A stretch of DNA of 64,000 bases from an uncultured Flaviramulus sp. (GCA_947495125.1 CANLXL010000014.1:1-64000); one strand, 5' to 3'; shown: positions 1-8,880, numbered from the stretch's first letter. Translations and numbers: made by a program. Notes: generated by a model not told the origin, from the letters alone.

Positions 1-82
1 ATCGATCAAGAACGAAACCTAAAATAACTAAAAATCAAAAAGATAGCATTTGAAAATTGCTTAACTTAATGACATTGAACGA

Positions 83-96
83 GCGCTAGCGGGGGG
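83..96 (+). repeat. Partial REP-like half site (GCGnnAGCGG core)
   Basis: This stretch reads GCGCTAGCGGGGGG. The reverse complement of the start of the REP-like hairpin at 941-976 reads GCGACAGCGGGGGG, and the copy after the RAYT gene carries GCGGTAGCGG. All share GCGnnAGCGG. No hairpin arm is visible next to this copy, so it may be a decayed REP unit or chance similarity. Confidence 0.35.
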
Positions 97-122
97 ATTA
101 AAAGTTCAAGATTAAATTAAAG

Positions 123-869
123 ATGAAGAAAAAATATATTATCATATTTTGTGTATTACTTTTATTAAGCACTAGCTTTTTAGTTTCAAAATTTATTTGG
201 TTTAACATAAATGAAGATGCTTATTTTACGCAAGGGAGAACATATGATGGAGAGATAGAATACATAAAATACCAATCAGAGATAAGAAAAATCAATGAAG
301 ACCAAAATTATAATAATTATATAACTGAAAATTATTTGAAATTAAGCTTAATGCTTCCTTATAATTCTAAATCAGATAGTATTCTATCAAGAAAAGTAAA
401 AGGAGCTTTATTATCTGAAGTTGTTTCTAGCGAAACACCTAAAAGCCTCATTCTTAATTTAGATACTAATGAATTAAGTCAACAGATAAAAAAAGAGTTA
501 ATTGATATTGACCATAGTATAGATACTACGAATACATTTACTTCATATAAAACAATTTATAATTATATTCCTAGAAAGGATTTAATTATGGATAGTTATG
601 AGTCTATAAAAAAAGACATAAGATTATCATCTTTAAAAGCACTGAATCATATTAGTGGTGCAGAAAAAAAAATATATGAATTTGAAAATAAAATTTTTAG
701 AGGCTTTCAATTTTGTGTTCCTAATAAATGCAAGTATGTTTCTGTAAGATTGTTTGATATTAAAAATAATGAATGGACACTGTTGTTCAAAAACTTCACA
801 CAAGACGAGATAGATTTTGTATTAAACTCTATAAAATTGAAAGCTAAAGTAGATAATGTTCCAAATTAG
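123..869 (+). CDS. Hypothetical membrane-anchored or secreted protein
   Basis: I do not recognise this 248-residue protein. It starts with a lysine-rich N-terminus and one hydrophobic stretch (about residues 5-25), so it is probably exported with an uncleaved anchor or a signal peptide. The remainder is hydrophilic and rich in Lys, Asn and Ile, with a pair of cysteines in an FCVPNKC segment near residue 200. Base composition is very AT-rich compared with the genes after 4 kb. It stands alone, followed by a hairpin and REP-like repeat and then the RAYT gene, which suggests an accessory position. No enzyme motif is visible. Confidence 0.7.
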   Translation: MKKKYIIIFCVLLLLSTSFLVSKFIWFNINEDAYFTQGRTYDGEIEYIKYQSEIRKINEDQNYNNYITENYLKLSLMLPYNSKSDSILSRKVKGALLSEVVSSETPKSLILNLDTNELSQQIKKELIDIDHSIDTTNTFTSYKTIYNYIPRKDLIMDSYESIKKDIRLSSLKALNHISGAEKKIYEFENKIFRGFQFCVPNKCKYVSVRLFDIKNNEWTLLFKNFTQDEIDFVLNSIKLKAKVDNVPN

Positions 870-900
870 GACATAGGTGAAAAATAGAAATTAAATAATT

Positions 901-940
901 GAAAAACAGTGATTAATAAAAAAGTTGATTGCTGTTTTTC
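901..940 (+). terminator. Candidate terminator hairpin after the hypothetical gene
   Basis: GAAAAACAGT at 901-910 pairs with GCTGTTTTTC at 931-940 (one G-T wobble), with a 20-nt loop. The 3' arm is T-rich, so it could end the transcript of the preceding gene. The large loop makes this a weak call. Confidence 0.35.
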
Positions 941-976
941 GCCCCCCGCTGTCGCACGAATCCTTTCGTGTGGTAC
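941..976 (+). repeat. REP-like hairpin, left of the RAYT gene
   Basis: The core CACGAA-TCCT-TTCGTG is a perfect 6-bp stem with a 4-nt loop, preceded by a GC-rich CCCCCCGCTGTCG flank. The same sequence in inverted orientation lies just after the transposase gene (1672-1700). Inverted REP pairs bracketing a RAYT gene are the known arrangement for this family, and REP hairpins are the expected RAYT substrate. Confidence 0.7.
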
Positions 977-997
977 CATAAAAACAACTCAAAAAAG

Positions 998-1033
998 AAC
1001 AAAGCTATCTATATATAGGATAGCTTTGTTTTT
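998..1033 (+). terminator. Rho-independent-type terminator / hairpin
   Basis: AACAAAGCTATC pairs perfectly with GATAGCTTTGTT (12-bp stem, 9-nt AT loop), followed by a short T run. It lies between the left REP and the RAYT gene. The A-rich 5' arm and T-rich 3' arm allow it to work in either direction. Confidence 0.55.
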
Positions 1034-1094
1034 AACGATAAGACCAATTATTACATTATAAAAGACCTTCCGTGCCATAGTTATATATTTAACT

Positions 1095-1658
1095 ATGAGC
1101 CGAAATTATAAGTTTGGTAACCCGGAAGGATTATACTTTGTTAGCTTCTCGATAGTCTATTGGTTGGACGTATTTACAAGAAATAGCTATAAAGACATTC
1201 TTTTAGAAAGTTTAACATTTTGCCAAGAGCAAAAAGGGATGGAAATAGTTGCTTGGTGTATCATGACCAGTCATGTCCATCTGGTTTTTAGGAGTGTCAA
1301 AGGACAAAAACCAGAATTACTTTTAGGGGATTTTAAGAGGTTTACAAGCAGGGCGTTAGTCAAAGCCATTAAAGAGAACACTAGAGAAAGCAGAAAAGAA
1401 TTTTTATTAGAGCAGTTTAAGAAAGCAGCAGCCAATTCGGCTAATGTCAAGCATCATCAATTTTGGAGGCATGATAATAAGCCTATTGAATTATGGAGTA
1501 ATCGGGTAATAGAGCAGAAAGTAAACTACATTCATCAAAATCCGGTTGAAGCCGGTTTAGTATATAAACCAGAAGATTATGTATATAGTAGTGCTATCGA
1601 CTATGCAGGAGAACAAGGGTTATTAGATAATATTATTGTTTTTAGGATGTATCATTAA
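1095..1658 (+). CDS. REP-associated tyrosine transposase (RAYT, Y1_Tnp family)
   Basis: This is a 187-residue single-domain HUH endonuclease of the IS200-like REP-associated group. It shows the metal-binding HUH pair in SHVHLVF (H60, H62) and the C-terminal block YIHQNPVEAGLV followed by PEDYVYSS, which is typical of RAYTs. Tyr145 in YIHQNP is the likely nucleophile. These enzymes nick and rejoin single-stranded REP hairpins and are usually single-copy, domesticated genes. Here the gene is flanked by inverted REP-like units at 941-976 and 1672-1700, which supports the family call. The length is normal and the frame is intact, so it may be active. It is not a complete IS200/IS605 element because no accessory tnpB is present. 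Confidence 0.9.
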   Translation: MSRNYKFGNPEGLYFVSFSIVYWLDVFTRNSYKDILLESLTFCQEQKGMEIVAWCIMTSHVHLVFRSVKGQKPELLLGDFKRFTSRALVKAIKENTRESRKEFLLEQFKKAAANSANVKHHQFWRHDNKPIELWSNRVIEQKVNYIHQNPVEAGLVYKPEDYVYSSAIDYAGEQGLLDNIIVFRMYH

Positions 1659-1671
1659 TTTAGTTAATTTA

Positions 1672-1700
1672 ACCACACGAAAGGATTCGTGCGGTAGCGG
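1672..1700 (-). repeat. REP-like hairpin, right of the RAYT gene (inverted copy)
   Basis: CACGAA-AGGA-TTCGTG is the exact reverse complement of the hairpin at 941-976, and the flank GCGGTAGCGG matches the left copy's GCGACAGCGG at the shared positions. Together the two copies form an inverted pair around the transposase gene. Confidence 0.7.
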
Positions 1701-1822
1701 AGAAAATTAACTTCCACAATTCCAAAATTAGTTAGAGCTAAAGAGCTTATAAAAATACAGTAGTAATTATGAATGGTTTTAAGGTTATGACTGCTAAAGA
1801 ACGAGCAGAAGATTTATTCAGT

Positions 1823-2029
1823 TTAGTTACAGCCTGCCTCTATTTTCCTTGCATCAAATTGTTCATTAATACGGTCAATTGCAGCTTGATTTCCTCCAGT
1901 CGTAAACAATGCTTCTTTACGCTCAACTTCTATCAAAGCACATTCACCAGTATTGTCTCCTGAACATGATAGGATAGTAGCTAAACATAAGTATAGTAAT
2001 AAGTATTTCATATAATGTTTGAATTGCAT
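1823..2029 (-). CDS. Very small lipoprotein
   Basis: This is a 68-residue protein with a short basic start, a hydrophobic stretch and the lipobox ILSC, giving a mature chain of only about 46 residues. The mature part is rich in acidic and polar residues and ends in AGCN. An internal Met at residue 7 (start 2011, MKYLLLY) would give a more typical signal peptide and may be the true start. I recognise no domain. The + strand ORF 1769-1963 overlaps it but lacks any signal or family feature. The gene sits between the REP-bounded RAYT and a repeat-containing gap. Confidence 0.65.
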   Translation of the reverse strand: MQFKHYMKYLLLYLCLATILSCSGDNTGECALIEVERKEALFTTGGNQAAIDRINEQFDARKIEAGCN

Positions 2030-2483
2030 TCTTAAAAGCTAGTAAAAGTATAAATAATCTCTTACTTAAAGAAGTTACAAACATTAAAAGTTAGTTAGAA
2101 TAAAAACCCTAGAGGTTTTAAAAATAAAAATAGAGGAAGCTGAAAATCTAATCAAAGAGTTGGTAGTAACTCAAATTAGTGATTAGAGCTACAAATACTT
2201 TTAAGTCAATAATACCCCCCAGCTGGTCCTAGTTTGTTTTTAAAGTAACGGCTAGCGCTAGTATCCACTAGTGCCGTAAAAAAATGTCTTGTCCTGTCTC
2301 GTCCCAAAAAAAGTTTACAAATTTATACTTAATCCCAAAATAGATATACCCCACTCCCCACTCAAATCCAAATTTAACTAAAACATTAAAAATTTACTTA
2401 TAAATAAACTATATTTAATAATAATTAAATTTATATTTTAACACGACACCAACCCTTCATCCGGAAAACTAAAACAAGGGAAG
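2030..2483. other. Gene-free AT-rich gap with decayed repeats
   Basis: No ORF with coding character is visible. The gap holds a fragment near 2106-2140 resembling the CCTnnAGGTTTTAAAAA palindromes found at 23.3 and 27.6 kb, a C-run near 2214-2220, the hairpin at 2248-2277, and a very AT-rich tract from about 2385 to 2440. Confidence 0.5.
2248..2277. repeat. Hairpin repeat, possibly REP-related
   Basis: ACGGC and CTAGT on the left pair with ACTAG and GCCGT on the right around an ATCC loop, with a small TAGCG bulge/mismatch on the left. It contains GGCTAGCG, related to the GCGnnAGCGG core near the RAYT gene. Membership in the same repeat family is inference. Confidence 0.4.
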
Positions 2484-3128
2484 TCATTGTAAGGCATCAT
2501 AATAATTCACAACCACGCCATGTCTGTCACGATCAATCGCATAATAGCCAATCGCCACACCCCTGCTCCGTTCGGTCATCATCGCTTGATAATGTCCACC
2601 CTCCGGGCCTTCCTGGTAAAAAAGTTTAGGCACCCACCAAATAGACTTCTCAACAGTGCCCTCAGACTCGTTACCACCGCGACCACCGCCGGCAGCACCT
2701 TGCGATCGCCAACCACAGTTATCGCTCCAGTGAAAGACATCATTTTCCGCAGCGAACCGTGCTTCACGTGCCGCACATAATTCGTATTCAATAGCCCGTA
2801 CAAATGGTGGTAGTCCGTGTTTTGCACGATAGATATTGATCTGATTCACACCATACTCCCCCACATCCACATAACCACAAAACGGATCATCAGACATCAA
2901 TTGCATTGCCCCAGCGCTACACACATTATCCGGGTTACCTTCACCATCGGGTAACTCACCAACTAAAGACGTGGTCAATCGGGTTTGTACTTCGGCATCA
3001 TCAATACCCAGATCTATTAAAGGGCTATGAGGAACGGTATCCTCCTTAGAACAGGAAAAACATAGTAGCAGGCAGAGAACAGCAAGTGTCCACACCCGCT
3101 TAAGACAGCTGTGTCGTGGATTTTTCAT
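2484..3128 (-). CDS. CAP-domain (SCP/PR1-like) lipoprotein
   Basis: This 214-residue protein has a lipobox CFSC after a hydrophobic stretch, so it is probably anchored in the outer or inner membrane. From about residue 92 it shows the CAP signature order: an IN.YRAKHGLPPF start, an A.REARFAAEND helix with a following HWSDNCGW segment, then a GGNE-type segment in place of the usual GEN, a W-containing loop, and EGGHYQAMM followed by VAIGYY. The two His residues (in VFHWSD and GGHYQ) match the positions of the CAP cavity histidines. The biochemical role of bacterial CAP proteins is mostly unknown. Codons are noticeably more GC-rich than in the flanking genes, a possible sign of transfer. The + strand ORFs inside it are shadows. 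Confidence 0.75.
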   Translation of the reverse strand: MKNPRHSCLKRVWTLAVLCLLLCFSCSKEDTVPHSPLIDLGIDDAEVQTRLTTSLVGELPDGEGNPDNVCSAGAMQLMSDDPFCGYVDVGEYGVNQINIYRAKHGLPPFVRAIEYELCAAREARFAAENDVFHWSDNCGWRSQGAAGGGRGGNESEGTVEKSIWWVPKLFYQEGPEGGHYQAMMTERSRGVAIGYYAIDRDRHGVVVNYYDALQ

Positions 3129-3226
3129 AGGTCAAACGTTTATAAGATTTGGGTCTTACATCCGAAATTATACTATTACTATGAAAATCAAAAATAAAAC
3201 AAGCGCAATTCGATGAACAACCTCAA

Positions 3227-3751
3227 CTACTTACTGCGTTGTCCGACAAACTGCTGATTCTTAGACTTAAACAAGACGTTAAAGCTCGTTAAACTCCCAT
3301 AGATCCTGGTAATATACTGTTGTAAGTCGATTTTACCCTGTTCATCCAGATCACTGGCATTTATGCGTTGCTCCATAACCCGCAACCGGTCTCTAACCAT
3401 AATGATTTTATGGAAAAACTTATCGATAGGCAGCTCATACGATTTCAAACTCGTATCCGCTGGTTCTAAAATGAGCTTCCCCCCTTTATATTTATCGGCA
3501 ATAGGTACCACTTCACTGGCATCGCTCCATTTTTTTAAGATCTCGACCAGGCTGGATTCCACATCAAAAAAACTAACTGTATCTACATCACCATCAGCCG
3601 CTTCAATGACCTCAAAATCACTATCAATGTCTATAGTTTCTAATCCACTTTCAATAAAGGTCACCCAATAATGCTTTGAGGTAACATTGGTAACCACGCC
3701 TTTACCATATTCGGCATGATCAATTCTCGAACTTATTCCTAATAATTTCAT
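3227..3751 (-). CDS. Conserved hypothetical with N-terminal tudor/SH3-like strand pattern
   Basis: I chose the ATG at 3751 (MKLLGISSRIDHAEYG, 174 residues) rather than the ORF-track start at 3829, because the extra 26 residues come from repeat-like intergenic DNA. The N-terminal 45 residues (IDHAEYGKGVVTNV ... YWVTFIESGLETI) resemble the small beta-barrel at the C-terminus of UvrD helicases (H..FG.G.V pattern). The C-terminal half is helical and charged, with a predicted coiled region (residues 115-165). It looks cytoplasmic. Function is unknown; a role with nucleic acid would be inference only. Confidence 0.65.
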   Translation of the reverse strand: MKLLGISSRIDHAEYGKGVVTNVTSKHYWVTFIESGLETIDIDSDFEVIEAADGDVDTVSFFDVESSLVEILKKWSDASEVVPIADKYKGGKLILEPADTSLKSYELPIDKFFHKIIMVRDRLRVMEQRINASDLDEQGKIDLQQYITRIYGSLTSFNVLFKSKNQQFVGQRSK

Positions 3752-3789
3752 CGTAGTAGTATTATTTATATTATTTTTCCATTTCCGCG

Positions 3790-3812
3790 TATTCCGATAA
3801 CTATCGGGAGGA
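3790..3812. repeat. Short palindromic repeat (CCGAT-AACT-ATCGG)
   Basis: A perfect 5-bp stem around AACT lies directly upstream of the conserved hypothetical. The ORF track reads through it, which is one reason to prefer the internal start. Confidence 0.4.
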
Positions 3813-4059
3813 AATCTGTTAAACACCAAACTTTAATTCTGTATCTATAAATCATACGATTCCCACAAGTGTAGGAATCGCATACAATAATAATAAATCT
3901 GAGACAAAACACTCAAACAAATTATCAACTAAAATTGTAACTTAGCTACCCGGAGTTTTTATAACCTGTTTTTTTAAACCCTGTATTCATTTCATATACC
4001 ATAGTAAGATCAGGTTATGTTTAACCGGCGAATTTATTAATCCGTAAAAGTTGTATCTC

Positions 4060-7000
4060 ATGCATAAGTTAAGGCCTATTGCCGTGTTGCTTCTGTTTTT
4101 AATCGTGGCTTGCACGACCGAAAAAGATGAATTATTTATTAGTGCCGCGCCACAGGACACCGGAATTACTTTTAAGAATACCATTTCTGAAACTGATGAC
4201 CTGAATATCCTGGACTACATCTATTTTTATAACGGTGGCGGTGTGGCTCTGGGAGATATTAACAATGACGGCCTGCCCGATATTTTCTTTTCAGGAAACC
4301 AGGTAAGTAACAGGCTCTACATTAATAAAGGCAATTTAATTTTTGAAGATATTAGCGACAAAGCCAATATTGGTGGTAACAGCTCCTGGAATACCGGTGC
4401 TGTTATGGGTGATGTTAATGGCGACGGATTATTAGATATTTACGTCTGTGCCGTCGTTGGATTACACGGGTTTAACGGACACAACGAACTCTATATTAAT
4501 AATGGCGATGAGACCTTCACCGAAAGCGCTGCCGCATACCACCTGGATCACGATTCCTATAGCTCTTCGGCAGCCTTTTTAGATTACGATCTGGATGGCG
4601 ATCTGGATATGTACCTTTTAAATCATGCCGTACATACCGACGATTCTTATAAAGGCGTAGCCTTACGCCAACAAAGACATTATAAAACCGGTGATAAACT
4701 ACTTAGAAATGATGGAGGCCGCTTTACCGATGTTAGTGAAATCGCCGGAATCATTGGAAGTATCAGTGGTTATGGATTGGGTGTTGCTGTTGCTGATTAC
4801 AACCAGGATGGCTATCCGGATATTTATGTCAGTAACGATTTCTATGAAGACGATTATTATTATTTAAACAACGGCGATGGCACCTTTTCTGAAAAACTTC
4901 GGGACTACTTTGGACATGCCAGTCGGTTTTCCATGGGAAATGATGCCGCCGATATTAATAATGACGGGTGGCCGGATATTATGTCGCTCGATATGCTCCC
5001 CGAAGACGAGGTGGTTCTAAAATCTTCACAGGGTGACGATAACGTTCAAACCCAGAACATGAGAAAACTTATGTTTGGGTATCATTACCAGTTCACCAGA
5101 AATATGCTGCACATCAATCAGCAAAACGCAAACTATTTAGAAACCGGCTTATTGAGTGGCGTTGCAGCTACCGATTGGAGCTGGAGCTGTCTATTCGCAG
5201 ACTATGATCAGGATGGACAGCAGGATCTCTTCATTACTAATGGTATTCTAAAACGACCTAATGACCTGGATTTCACAAATTTCTACTCGAACGATAAAAT
5301 TCAAAGTAATAAGAACAACCCCAAATTAATGAATCAGAAAGCCCTGGATTCCATGCCCTCGGGTATGGTGTCTAATTTTATGTTTCAAGGTCAGGATAAC
5401 TTAGCCTTTAAAGACATGTCCGGGCAATGGATTCCGGATGACAAGCTGGTTTCCGGAGCGACCGCGCTGGGCGATCTGGATAACGACGGGGACCTGGATA
5501 TTGTCGTCAGTAACCTTAATGACACCCCATCCCTATATATCAACCAAACCAATGAGAAAGCCAGTTATCTCAAGCTAAAATTCGATTATACCAGTCCGAA
5601 TAAGGTTGGCATAGGTACCAAAGTTTTCGCCTATAATAACGGTAAACTTCAATATAAAGAACTCTATACGGCCCGTGGATTTCAGGCCGCTTCAGAACCC
5701 ATGATCCACTTTGGTTTTGACACCATACAACGCATAGATTCTCTTAAAGTGATATGGCCCGACAAAACCAGCCAAACCCTCACCAATGTCGCTTTAAACA
5801 AAACACTAAGCATCAAACCCGATAACCCAAAACCTTTTGACTATGCGTCTTTATTGAAAGGCCCGAAACCACTGTTTAAAAAATCGGAATACAATTTAGG
5901 TATTGATTTCAGACATATTGAAGACAAATACCTCGACTTCAACAGGCAAAAGCTTATCCCCTATCGCATTTCAGACCGCGGGCCCGCTGTGGCTATCGGT
6001 GATCTTAATGACGATGGTAAGGACGATATCTATTTTGGAGGATCTAAAGGCTATGCCGCTAAAACCTATTTTCAAACGGATACCGCTTATGTTGAACGGC
6101 GGATCGCTGCTTTGGCCAACGATTCCATAAAGGAAGACGTCGAAGCCATCATAGCCGATTTTAATAATGATAAGAAAAAAGACATGGTCATTGGCTCCGG
6201 CGGAGGGGATTATGCCAACCAAACCAAACCGCTGCTGGATGCCTATTATGTTCAGAATAATGGAGCCTTCAACCATAAAGCATTTCCCGAATTTTATGAA
6301 AATGCTTCCGTCATGATTGCCAATGATATTGATCAGGATGGTGATCTGGATCTTTTTATAGGCAGTAATGCCGTTTCCTACGACTTTGGAAACATCCCGA
6401 ACTCTTTTATTTTAAGAAATGATGATGGTGTTTTTTCAATAGTTCCCAATGAAGCACTGCAACATGCAGGTATGATTACCGATGCCATTTGGCATGATTT
6501 TGATGGTGACGGACAAGATGATCTTATTGTTGTCGGCGAATGGATGGCTCCGAAGTTTTTCAAAAACAATAAAGGAACTTTTGAAGAACAGCAGGTCATG
6601 GATTCCAGACTGAATGGTCTTTGGAGGCAAATAACACCTTTCGATATAGATCAGGATGGGGATACCGACTATCTTTTAGGGAATTGGGGAACCAACTCAA
6701 AATTCAAGGCTTCGGAAGATGGTCCAATGCGTATGTATTATGATGATTTTGATAATAACGGACGTACCGAAACCATCGTTTGTACAGAGCGTAATGGAGA
6801 CTACTACCCGTTACTGGGCTTAGACGATCTTGCCAGCCAGATGGTTAAACTACATAAAATATTCACCTCCTATAAGGCATTTGCAGGACAACCGATTGAA
6901 AAGATTCTAGGCAAAAACCTACTGCAAAAAGCCACGTTTTTAGAGGTCGATGAACTTCGTTCGGGGTATCTGAAAAACGACAACGGTCGCTTTACCTTTG

Positions 7001-7311
7001 TGCCCTTTAGGAATGAACTTCAGGTAGCCCCCATAACAACATTTTTGAACTATGATTTTGATGGCGACGGGCAAGACGACGTTCTGGCAGCCGGGAATTA
7101 TTTTGGAGTAACCCCCTTTCATGGCAGGTTCGATGCCTTTCCGGGAGCGCTTATAAAAAGTAAAAACACTATGATACTCGGCAATAAAATTGGCCTGGAT
7201 TTTAGCAACAAGGCCATCAAGAGTCTGAATATTATTCATTTGAATCAAAAACCATATCTTTTAACCACCATCAATAATGATAAAGCCCAGGTTTATGAGC
7301 TTTTAAAATAA
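4060..7311 (+). CDS. FG-GAP/VCBS-repeat lipoprotein with ASPIC/UnbV domain (CRTAC1-like)
   Basis: The ORF-track start is TTG at 4051. ATG 4060 (MHKLRP) gives a clean signal peptide with lipobox IVAC. The 1083-residue mature chain contains at least twelve D.N.DG..D-type calcium-binding loops (for example DINNDGLPDI, DYDQDGQQDL, DFDGDGQDDV), arranged as FG-GAP beta-propeller blades in two sets. Between them, near residues 520-590, lies an ASPIC/UnbV-type domain (VGIGTKV ... ARGFQAASEP ... VIWPD). Such proteins are surface or periplasmic and are often found near SusC/SusD or oxidoreductases in Bacteroidota. It is followed after 4 nt by a haloperoxidase-like lipoprotein, so the two are almost certainly one transcript. 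The substrate is unknown. Confidence 0.88.
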   Translation: MHKLRPIAVLLLFLIVACTTEKDELFISAAPQDTGITFKNTISETDDLNILDYIYFYNGGGVALGDINNDGLPDIFFSGNQVSNRLYINKGNLIFEDISDKANIGGNSSWNTGAVMGDVNGDGLLDIYVCAVVGLHGFNGHNELYINNGDETFTESAAAYHLDHDSYSSSAAFLDYDLDGDLDMYLLNHAVHTDDSYKGVALRQQRHYKTGDKLLRNDGGRFTDVSEIAGIIGSISGYGLGVAVADYNQDGYPDIYVSNDFYEDDYYYLNNGDGTFSEKLRDYFGHASRFSMGNDAADINNDGWPDIMSLDMLPEDEVVLKSSQGDDNVQTQNMRKLMFGYHYQFTRNMLHINQQNANYLETGLLSGVAATDWSWSCLFADYDQDGQQDLFITNGILKRPNDLDFTNFYSNDKIQSNKNNPKLMNQKALDSMPSGMVSNFMFQGQDNLAFKDMSGQWIPDDKLVSGATALGDLDNDGDLDIVVSNLNDTPSLYINQTNEKASYLKLKFDYTSPNKVGIGTKVFAYNNGKLQYKELYTARGFQAASEPMIHFGFDTIQRIDSLKVIWPDKTSQTLTNVALNKTLSIKPDNPKPFDYASLLKGPKPLFKKSEYNLGIDFRHIEDKYLDFNRQKLIPYRISDRGPAVAIGDLNDDGKDDIYFGGSKGYAAKTYFQTDTAYVERRIAALANDSIKEDVEAIIADFNNDKKKDMVIGSGGGDYANQTKPLLDAYYVQNNGAFNHKAFPEFYENASVMIANDIDQDGDLDLFIGSNAVSYDFGNIPNSFILRNDDGVFSIVPNEALQHAGMITDAIWHDFDGDGQDDLIVVGEWMAPKFFKNNKGTFEEQQVMDSRLNGLWRQITPFDIDQDGDTDYLLGNWGTNSKFKASEDGPMRMYYDDFDNNGRTETIVCTERNGDYYPLLGLDDLASQMVKLHKIFTSYKAFAGQPIEKILGKNLLQKATFLEVDELRSGYLKNDNGRFTFVPFRNELQVAPITTFLNYDFDGDGQDDVLAAGNYFGVTPFHGRFDAFPGALIKSKNTMILGNKIGLDFSNKAIKSLNIIHLNQKPYLLTTINNDKAQVYELLK

Positions 7312-7315
7312 TGTT

Positions 7316-8656
7316 ATGATTATGAAATTAAAGAATGTCTCTCTTTTACTGATTGCCGTAGTACTGATTGCCATGTCATGTAAGGATAATTCCGAAACCA
7401 TTGAGATCACACCTGAAGCGTTCCATGCTTCGGTAGATAAGACCGTCGAAGTCATGGTGCACGATATCTTCTCACCACCCGTTGCCAGTCGTGTCTTTGT
7501 ATACCCGAATATTGCAGCTTACGAGATTATCGCACAAAACGACAGTACCTTTCATTCCCTTCAAGGGCAAATAAGTCATTTGAAAGCCATTCCCAAAGCC
7601 GATGAAGCGAAAAACATCAACTACCCGTTAGCGGCGTTGATTGCCCATATTGACCTTAGTAAGCGCTTAATATTTTCAGAACAACGTATCGAAACTTTTC
7701 GCGATAGCCTGTACCAAATTTGGGAAGCGACAAATACCGCGCAATTTGAAGCTTCAAAAGCCTATGGCATACAGGTTGCAGATTTTATAGGCGACTGGAT
7801 GGATAAGGACAATTACAATCAAACACGAACCATGTCTAAATTCAGTATTGACCCGGAAAATGAAGAACGCTGGCAACCCACACCTCCGGCTTATATGGAT
7901 GGTTTGGAACCACATTGGGGCAAGATCAGACCCTTTGTAATCGACTCATCGGCACAATTTAAACCCTTACCGCCTCCCGTATTTTCAATGAATGAAAATT
8001 CAAGCTTCTATAAAGAACTTAAGGAGGTTTATGATATCAGCAACCAGATCACGAAGGAGGGCGATGCGTCGGAAGAAGTATTGATCGCGCAGTTCTGGGA
8101 TTGTAATCCCTATGTTTCGGTAACTCGGGGACACCTTATGTTTGCAGCAAAAAAGATAACCCCGGGAGCACATTGGATCGGAATTACAAAAATTGCCTGT
8201 AAAACCGAAGATGCCGATTTTAACCGAACGGTTTTTGCCTATACCAAAGCTTCAATTGCGATTGCCGATGCGTTTATAAGCTGTTGGGACGAAAAATACA
8301 GAAGTAATCTCGTGCGACCGGAAACCCTGATCAATAAGTACATGGACCATGAATGGAAACCTATTTTACAGACGCCACCCTTTCCCGAATACACCAGCGG
8401 ACACTCTGTCGTTTCCGGTGCTGCCGCCACCGTATTAACAAATATTTTCGGGGATAATTTTGGCTTTTTAGATGATACCGAAGTCCCTTATGGGTTGCCC
8501 ATACGTTCTTTTTCTTCATTTAATGCGGCCGCTCAGGAAGCTGCTATCAGTAGAATGTATGGCGGTATTCACTATCGGGCCGCTGTAGAAGTTGGCATTG
8601 GTCAGGGTAAAAATGTGGGGAATTTGGTTAATGGGCGTCTGCGCATGGTGAAGTAA
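7316..8656 (+). CDS. Vanadium-dependent haloperoxidase / PAP2-type lipoprotein
   Basis: This 446-residue lipoprotein (lipobox AMSC) carries all three motifs of the vanadium haloperoxidase/PAP2 superfamily in the C-terminal third: KYRSNLVRP (K......RP), EYTSGH (the PSGH motif with Thr for Pro), and SRMYGGIHY (SR.....H). These residues bind vanadate in haloperoxidases and phosphate in acid phosphatases, so sequence alone does not decide between halide oxidation and phosphatase activity. Length and the long N-terminal helical region resemble bacterial vanadium haloperoxidase-like proteins more than short PAP2 phosphatases. Translation is probably coupled to the FG-GAP gene upstream (4-nt spacing). 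The cell location is periplasmic or surface. Confidence 0.85.
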   Translation: MIMKLKNVSLLLIAVVLIAMSCKDNSETIEITPEAFHASVDKTVEVMVHDIFSPPVASRVFVYPNIAAYEIIAQNDSTFHSLQGQISHLKAIPKADEAKNINYPLAALIAHIDLSKRLIFSEQRIETFRDSLYQIWEATNTAQFEASKAYGIQVADFIGDWMDKDNYNQTRTMSKFSIDPENEERWQPTPPAYMDGLEPHWGKIRPFVIDSSAQFKPLPPPVFSMNENSSFYKELKEVYDISNQITKEGDASEEVLIAQFWDCNPYVSVTRGHLMFAAKKITPGAHWIGITKIACKTEDADFNRTVFAYTKASIAIADAFISCWDEKYRSNLVRPETLINKYMDHEWKPILQTPPFPEYTSGHSVVSGAAATVLTNIFGDNFGFLDDTEVPYGLPIRSFSSFNAAAQEAAISRMYGGIHYRAAVEVGIGQGKNVGNLVNGRLRMVK

Positions 8657-8658
8657 TC

Positions 8659-8691
8659 TACACCCTAAACCCGGTGGTCCCCTCTAGGGGA
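8659..8691 (+). repeat. REP-like palindrome, copy 1 (TACACCC ... TCCCCTCTAGGGGA)
   Basis: The palindrome TCCCCT-CT-AGGGGA is preceded 12 nt upstream by TACACCC. The same two blocks occur in inverted orientation at 8881-8907, forming a paired (BIME-like) arrangement between the haloperoxidase gene and uvrA. Confidence 0.6.
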
Positions 8692-8880
8692 CATTTCTTT
8701 ACTTCAATTTTTCAGGTTCGCTTGTGGTCTGTGCTTGTTTTGACAAAAAACACCATTGCTATGACTAATAAATCCAGGCTTTCCCTGGTAATTGAGTAAT
8801 ATTCAAACTGAAATTTCTTATGAATGTCAAAATTTATTGCCTCATAAATCCAGAGTTATATACACTAATCAATGCCATTG

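Noticed and set aside
1769-1963. 64-aa ORF on the + strand
   Set aside because: It runs antisense to the small lipoprotein, has low-complexity content and no signal or domain; the minus-strand ORF has a proper lipobox.
2520-2827. ORFs of 86 and 82 aa inside the CAP-domain gene
   Set aside because: They are shadow frames of the GC-rich lipoprotein gene and lack family features.
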